NCBI RefSeq assembly: GCF_000417875.1 | Contig: NW_006920883.1 | Coordinates: 537,830 to 601,829 of the forward strand | Source of the DNA: Pseudozyma flocculosa PF-1 | Lineage: Eukaryota; Basidiomycota; Ustilaginomycetes; Ustilaginales; Ustilaginaceae | Direction of reading: 5' to 3' | DNA: 64,000 nucleotides | Part shown: piece after piece, positions 59,122 to 64,000 of the stretch | Layout of the letters: each line of letters opens with the position of its first letter | Numbering within the stretch: position 1 is the first letter of the stretch | Translations under genes and position numbers: made by a program | Notes under the pieces: model-generated | Databases searched by the model: none | Told to the model about the DNA's origin: nothing | Seen by the model: the letters and a program-made list of their open reading frames with translations, nothing else

Positions 59122-62100
59122 TAGCACGATAGCATCGTCGGGTCGGTCGGATGGCTGAATAAGGTGCCGCAGCAGATTGCCCGACGGTGCTCGACCGCTT
59201 TTCCTTTTAATTTTTGCCGTCATTTTCCTTCTCATCCGTGCCGCGTCATGATAGCCACCGATTCGGTGATGCTCGCGGTTCTGCCCATCCCAACCCTTGA
59301 TCCCGTCGTCGGGTCCGCCGTTGCGTTGTGCTTGTCGCTTCGCTCAATGCATCGCTTGCCATCTGCGTTCATTTTCTCCGAGAGGTTGTCGCGCGAGGCT
59401 TGACAGCGGCATCAGCGATGTCCGCATCCCCCGTCGCCTTACCCGATTCGTTCTTTCTGCTTTGGTCGGATGCGTGCTCACCAGGGTGTCGCTGGCGCCG
59501 AAACGTCATCCGGCGTAATCAAAGGCGTGCCAGGCTCGGCCTTGTTGGCGAAGGGCAGTAGGGCACGTCTGAGCCCTGACACGGGCAGCGTCATCAGGCG
59601 CAACGGAGGGGTCGCAGCCGTACGTTGAACCGTGCGTCGGCTCGACGCTCGTGACTGTCGACCCAGGGAGGAGATGTCGCGAGGTTCCTGGCAGATGCTG
59701 ATGTAGATATGAAGGCAGCAGGGTCGAAGCTTTTGCTCGGTCGAGCCCGGGTCAACTCTGCGAAGGGCAGAGGTCTGCCTCCATCGTCAAGAGCCGGCAG
59801 GCATCGGCCCGCCGCCATGTACGAGGTCAGCACTCGTTCATGGGTCCGCCCAGGGCTGCTTCGGTCCTGTGTGCGTGCTCACTGATACTCACCGTCGTCC
59901 TGTCGCGGCTTTCGCTGAAGCCTGCGTCGACTCGCTGCTCCCAATTTGTGCAGCGCTGCCCTCGGAAGCAGGCACTGTATGGCCAGGTCGATGGTGACTG
60001 CGGCGCTGCTCGGGTTGACTGCTCGACGATGGCGGCGTCCTGAGGCATTGGCGGCGTGCTGAGGCATGGCGGCGAAGTCGTACCATGACGACGGTTTCGA
60101 GAGGGCGAACATGGTCGGGACCGATGCGGCATAGCGTATACGACGATGGCGGAGCCGCCACGACGACGACGAATAGGCGAGAACGGCGCTAGCCGATACG
60201 TTGGCGACGTCGACAGTGTCGGTGAGGGGGTGGCGGCCTGACGGGAGAGCAACGGTGGTCGTGCGATCAGGGCGTCGAAGGGACAGAGACTGTCGTGCAG
60301 AAGCCGACGATGGGAGCGAGCGGGACGAATCAAGCAGACGACACGGGATTTGAGGCCATACGAGTCGTTGGACGGTCGATGGCGAGGTGTGCGCCCGAGC
60401 ATGATGAAGGACTCCGAGTGCGATGATAAATAGCGAGGCTGCAGAGTAGAGTCGACCGAAGCCGCTCGATGGAGCAGCCACCCGATGATGGCGAAGGCCG
60501 AAGGCGTACGAGCCCCGATCAGAGCCGCGATGCCGAGGAGGATCGAGGCGGACGAGTGTCGAGGGTGGAGGAGGTCGAGTGCCGCGGGCCAGATCGTCAA
60601 GGAGGGCTGTTCGTAGCATGTCGGTGTGGTGGCACAGCTCGGGAGCTCAGAGGCAGGTATGGCGTGGAGAAGATCGAGGAGCAGAGTCGAGGAGGAGCCG
60701 GAAGAGATGCGGGGGCTGAGGGCGATTCTGGCCGAAGCTCCCACCTGCCGTCGGTTCCGAGAGACGGACGAGGCTCTGCGCGCGTGCGTGCATCCAGAAG
60801 GCACTCGCCTGGCCTGGCCTGTTGCTTATGCCCCGACAGCGAGGAGCACGTACTAGGTGGGGCAAGCAGGCAGGCCGGCCTAGCCTCGCAGCGGCCATAC
60901 GCACGCACGCATGCACACGGCGCTGCTGCTGGCCGGTCGAGCGAGCCGGTTGGTGCGCTACGGATGCGAAGCAGGGTGCGGGGGGTCGACCACCGTACGT
61001 ATCGGACCAGGCGGGCAGGCTGGCCCACCACGGCACCTCAGCCCAGCTGGCTAGGCCCACGCACGCCAAGCAAGGCCGGAGCGCTGCTGCTCCTCTGCTT
61101 CCGGGCCGACGCCGCAGCGACGGAGAGTCGGCGAGATTCGACCAAGCTGCAGGTTGGGTGCAGCCCCGGCAGCAGCTGCGACCAACAACTTGGCCAGCAC
61201 CAGGCCCGAGCGCGGCCCTCCCCTTTGTGGGCCTGCCTGCTAGTACTGCTGGCGGCCTTGCAGGTGTAAGCATACGCAAGAAGAGGCAGGCTAGGCTAGG
61301 CGGGCGGCCGGGCCGTCCTCGCGTCACCTCTGCAGAGGCTGCTGGCTGGCTGGCTGGCGGCATGGCTGGAAGACGCCGTTCGAGCGCGAACGGCGTGCGG
61401 TCAATAATTCGAAGAGGTGGGCGCCGCCACGTCGCGTACAGGACCGGCAAGAGGGCTGAAGGCTGGGCAACTGGCCCTGGCTCCAGCTCGTGGGTGTGGA
61501 GCGGCTGACTGGGGGGGGCATCGCTCGACGCGTTTCGCGAAACGCATTTTTGGCGTCTCTGGATTTTCCTGGGCTCGGGCTGAAGACACGCACGCGGGCA
61601 CGCGTCAGGGTCCAGCGGAAACTGTCGACTAACGCAAAGCTTCGGGGCCCTAGACTCGCTTTGCTGGCCCGACGCCAGGCAGGCCTTGCCTACCCACGGC
61701 GACTTTTTCCTCGCCTCGTCCCCCTCCAGCCTCCCCCCCTCGCCATATGCGTACGTCTTGCCAGCGTCCAGCTTTCGCTGCACGCGTGCATGCACCGCAG
61801 CCCTGGCCTGCCTGCCTGTCTCTGCTTTCACGCACGACGGCCAACACAGCTCCACCGTACCGTAGCTGCCTGGCTGGCAGACGCAACCAGGGCCTGGCCT
61901 GTCGGCGTCCAGCTACCGGCCTCTTTTCGATACGGCTACGCGATCCCGAAGGAGGGAGGCAGCGCAATCCCGACGCCGGCGGGCGAGCAAGCAGAAGAGC
62001 GACCAGAGCGAGCGACGAGGCTGCAGGCTGGTACGGACCGGCCTACGTCCTCCTTGCATCGTGCAAGGCACAGCTAGCGTGCTGATCTCGGCGTGTGCAA

Positions 62101-62938
62101 AAGGCCGGCAGGCTAGGCTAAGCTAGGCCAGGCTCGGGGACAGGCCGGCCAGAGGCGTGCTCGCCGGCTTCGCTCACTCTGAGGGTCGGAGAGGCCGAGC
62201 GCTGGTCCCCAGAGACGCCGCCGTAGAGTTTACTGCACGACTGGGCACCCGGCCTTGCTCCTCGACGTCTGCCTCTGCAGCGACTTGGGAGCCCATGGAG
62301 GCCGGAGGCATGCATGTCCCAGCTCGCCGTCCCTGCAGCCGACGGGCTGTGGCTAGACCAGGCGTCCTTCAGCGTCGAGATCGCCACCGAGGCGATCCCG
62401 TCCTCTTCTGCCGCCACTGAGCCGGCAGCCCGCCGGTCTGATCACGACCAAGGCGAAGGGTGGTCTGACCCATGGCCGTGGCTCGACTGACTCCTTGCCG
62501 CGGTCGATGAATGCATGCGTGTGCGGACGGGAGCTTGAATCTCGGCGGGATTTTTTTTCTTGCCGCCCCGATCGGGTATCGGAGTGCTACCATCAGAAGG
62601 AGAGATATGGAAGGTGTGGCGTGTCAGGGGTCCTGGACCAGCTCGGTGCCTGCCGCGCGCTGGCTCGACGGGCGTGGTCGTCGCGTTTTTTTTTCTGCGT
62701 TTTGGAAAGAGGAGAGACGCGACGTGAGGACGCGACGGCCAGGAGCGCCTGCCTATCGAAGCGGTGCCCTCGGAGCTATGGCAACACGGAGATACCCTCG
62801 GAGCTACGGCAGCGCCGGTACTGGCCCGGCGGACGGACGACGGAGATACGGCTGGGCGCCTGGTCTGGATCGGGGGGGAGGAGGTCGGAGACGGGGCGAG
62901 GGGCCAGGACGGTCGACCAAATTCGGAGCGACGGTCTC
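59122..62938. other. 3.8-kb interval without a convincing gene
   Basis: Open frames of up to about 400 codons overlap on both strands and lack domains or signal peptides. From about 60.8 kb the DNA is full of CCTGGCC, GGCAGGC and similar words. Two T-runs of eight or more occur near 62545 and 62688. No RNA gene was recognised. Confidence 0.5.
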
Positions 62939-63411
62939 AATTAGGGTCGACGGGTCGACGACCGTCGACGCCATCGAGGGGCGGCAGAAGAGCAGTCTCG
63001 AGAATTAGAGTCGACGGCTCGAGTTGGGGTCGACGGGTCGACCCGATTGAGGGGGGCGGCAAGAGAGCGGTCTTCCGAATTAGAGTCGACGGCTCGAGTT
63101 GTGGTCGACGGATCGACGCCATCGAGGGGCGGCAGGAGAGCAGTCTGGAGAATTAGGGTCGACGGCTCGGTTTGGAGTCGACGGGTCGATGCCATCGAGA
63201 GGGCGGCAAGAGAGCAGTCTGGAGAATTAGGGTCGACGGCTGGAATTCGTGTCGACCCGTCGACCCGATTAGAGGGCGGCAGGAGAGCAGTCTCCCGAAT
63301 TAGAGTCGACGAGTCGACCCGTCGACCCGATTGAGAGGGCGGCAGGAGAGCAGTCTCCTGAATTTGGGTCGACGGGTCGACGCCAACGAGAAAGCGGCAG
63401 GGGAGCAGTCT
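62939..63411. repeat. Tandem satellite of about 73 bp, seven copies
   Basis: Units begin AATTAGRGTCGACG (variants allowed) at 62939, 63003, 63078, 63151, 63225, 63298 and 63361, giving spacings of 64, 75, 73, 74, 73 and 63. Each unit has two or three GTCGAC-type words around the centre and ends with GGCGGCA-AGAGCAGTCT. Length changes come from the GTCGAC-containing part. Confidence 0.9.
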
Positions 63412-63846
63412 CCCGCGTCGCTCCAAAATCACGGGAGGGAGACGCGCGACGCGGTCGGGCGAGGCCAGGGCAGCGGATAGGGGTAGACGGTCTCCCGTAA
63501 TTTTTTTGGGTGGCGGCTGCTTATCTCCAGGCCAGGCCAGGCCAGGCCAGGCCAGGCCTGGCTGGCTCAGCGGCGTGGTGCCCCATCGACGTTGAGCCCC
63601 GGCCTCCGAGCCTGGCCCATCTGCAGCGGATAGACCCTGCGGCGGCCTGCGTGTACACGTGTAGCTGGACCCGAGGGTGCTGCCGTCGACGAGCGGCGGA
63701 TCAGGCAGGAGGCTAGGCAGGCTAGGATCGCTCGAGCTCGAGCCAAGCTCGAGCGAGGCCGGGCGGGCGGGCTCGTGGCTTCCTCTTCGGCCGTCCCTGA
63801 TCCACTGACCAGCCCGTCGATGGTCTCCCGTGGTTTCTCGAGGCCT
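63412..63846. other. Non-coding interval between repeat arrays
   Basis: Contains another GTCTCCCGTAATT copy near 63490, a T7 run and a (CCAGG)7 run at 63527-63561. No gene seen. Confidence 0.5.
63527..63561. repeat. (CCAGG)7 pentamer run
   Basis: Seven tandem CCAGG units, the longest run of a pentamer found scattered through the non-coding DNA of the window. Confidence 0.85.
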
Positions 63847-63960
63847 AAAGTCCGGGATGCACGTAGTTTTCCCAGCGCCTGAGCAGATCAACGACGCTCT
63901 CCCGTAATTATCGGCGGCCAAAGTCCGGGATGCACGTAGTTTTCTGAGCGCCTCTGCCAG
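63820..63960. repeat. Direct repeat with 73-bp spacing at right edge
   Basis: AAAGTCCGGGATGCACGTAG occurs at 63847 and 63920, each followed by TTTT and GCGCCT and preceded by a TCTCCCGT word. The 73-bp spacing and the TCTCCCG word link it to the satellite at 62.9-63.4 kb. Confidence 0.85.
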
Positions 63961-64000
63961 TCTCCGTTACGTTTTTTTTCGCCCTTTCCCGCCACGGTCC

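Noticed and set aside
59827..60804. 325-codon minus-strand frame, with an overlapping 246-codon frame
   Set aside because: Composition is Arg/Ser/Pro-biased, there is no domain, signal peptide or similarity to the six paralogues, and a second frame overlaps it with similar length. It was treated as a chance frame in GC-rich DNA.
60647..61855. 402-codon minus-strand frame in the repeat-rich right part
   Set aside because: Built from CCAGG/CCTGG-rich DNA and overlapped by long frames on the other strand; no recognisable motif.
62941..63240. TTAGGG words that could suggest telomere sequence
   Set aside because: They occur once per repeat unit and not in tandem, so they are part of the 73-bp satellite.
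62939..63411. Regular repeats considered as a CRISPR array
   Set aside because: The whole unit is repeated with no unique spacers, there are no cas genes, and the genome is eukaryotic.

Overview
The window looks like a GC-rich nuclear segment of a basidiomycete fungus, most likely a smut-type (Ustilaginomycotina) species. The reasons are few and short introns (GTGAGT-type donors, CTGAC-type branch sites, mostly about 40-195 nt), large fungal regulators and transporters with long low-complexity N-termini, recognisable fungal orthologues (OST1, Cdc45, Prp2, a PRM10/ThrE-type protein), and two local clusters of duplicated secreted-protein genes. The genus cannot be fixed from the sequence. There is one assembly gap, at 37033-37376.

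Layout. 1-4.3 kb: the 5' part of a mitochondrially targeted protein gene, a small myristoylated protein with a Cdc48/p97-binding (VIM) motif, and an EamA/DMT transporter. 4.3-8.5 kb: no gene seen. 8.5-15.4 kb: two large membrane proteins (a ThrE/PRM10-like protein and an MFS anion permease of the Dal5 type). 17.1-20.3 kb: a tandem trio of small secreted proteins with four conserved cysteines, each preceded by a 5'UTR intron that ends directly at the ATG. 21.4-23.0 kb: a secreted aspartic protease with a His/Gln-rich propeptide. 23.7-47.0 kb: a housekeeping block with an RHA-type DExH helicase, Cdc45, Ost1 (ribophorin I), a Zn2Cys6 regulator interrupted by the gap, a leucine-rich-repeat protein, and the spliceosomal helicase Prp2, which carries a one-base shift in an A6 run.

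47.9-59.1 kb is the most unusual part: six consecutive paralogous genes for secreted, almost cysteine-free proteins. They have a signal peptide, a variable low-complexity middle, often a dibasic site, and a shared C-terminal domain of about 130-155 residues centred on a W/L-L-F/L-x-D/N-I/L/V-x-x-P motif. They form three adjacent pairs (two genes on the minus strand, then four on the plus strand). I do not recognise the family; the context suggests a candidate effector cluster. Together with the four-cysteine trio and the protease, this window is rich in predicted extracellular proteins.

59.1-64 kb has no convincing gene. It holds a tandem satellite of about 73 bp (62.94-63.41 kb), a related second repeat near the right edge, and many CCAGG/CCTGG pentamer runs. 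This resembles a subtelomeric or other heterochromatic border next to the secreted-protein cluster. All exon structures were inferred by eye from splice signals and reading frames. No homology search was possible.
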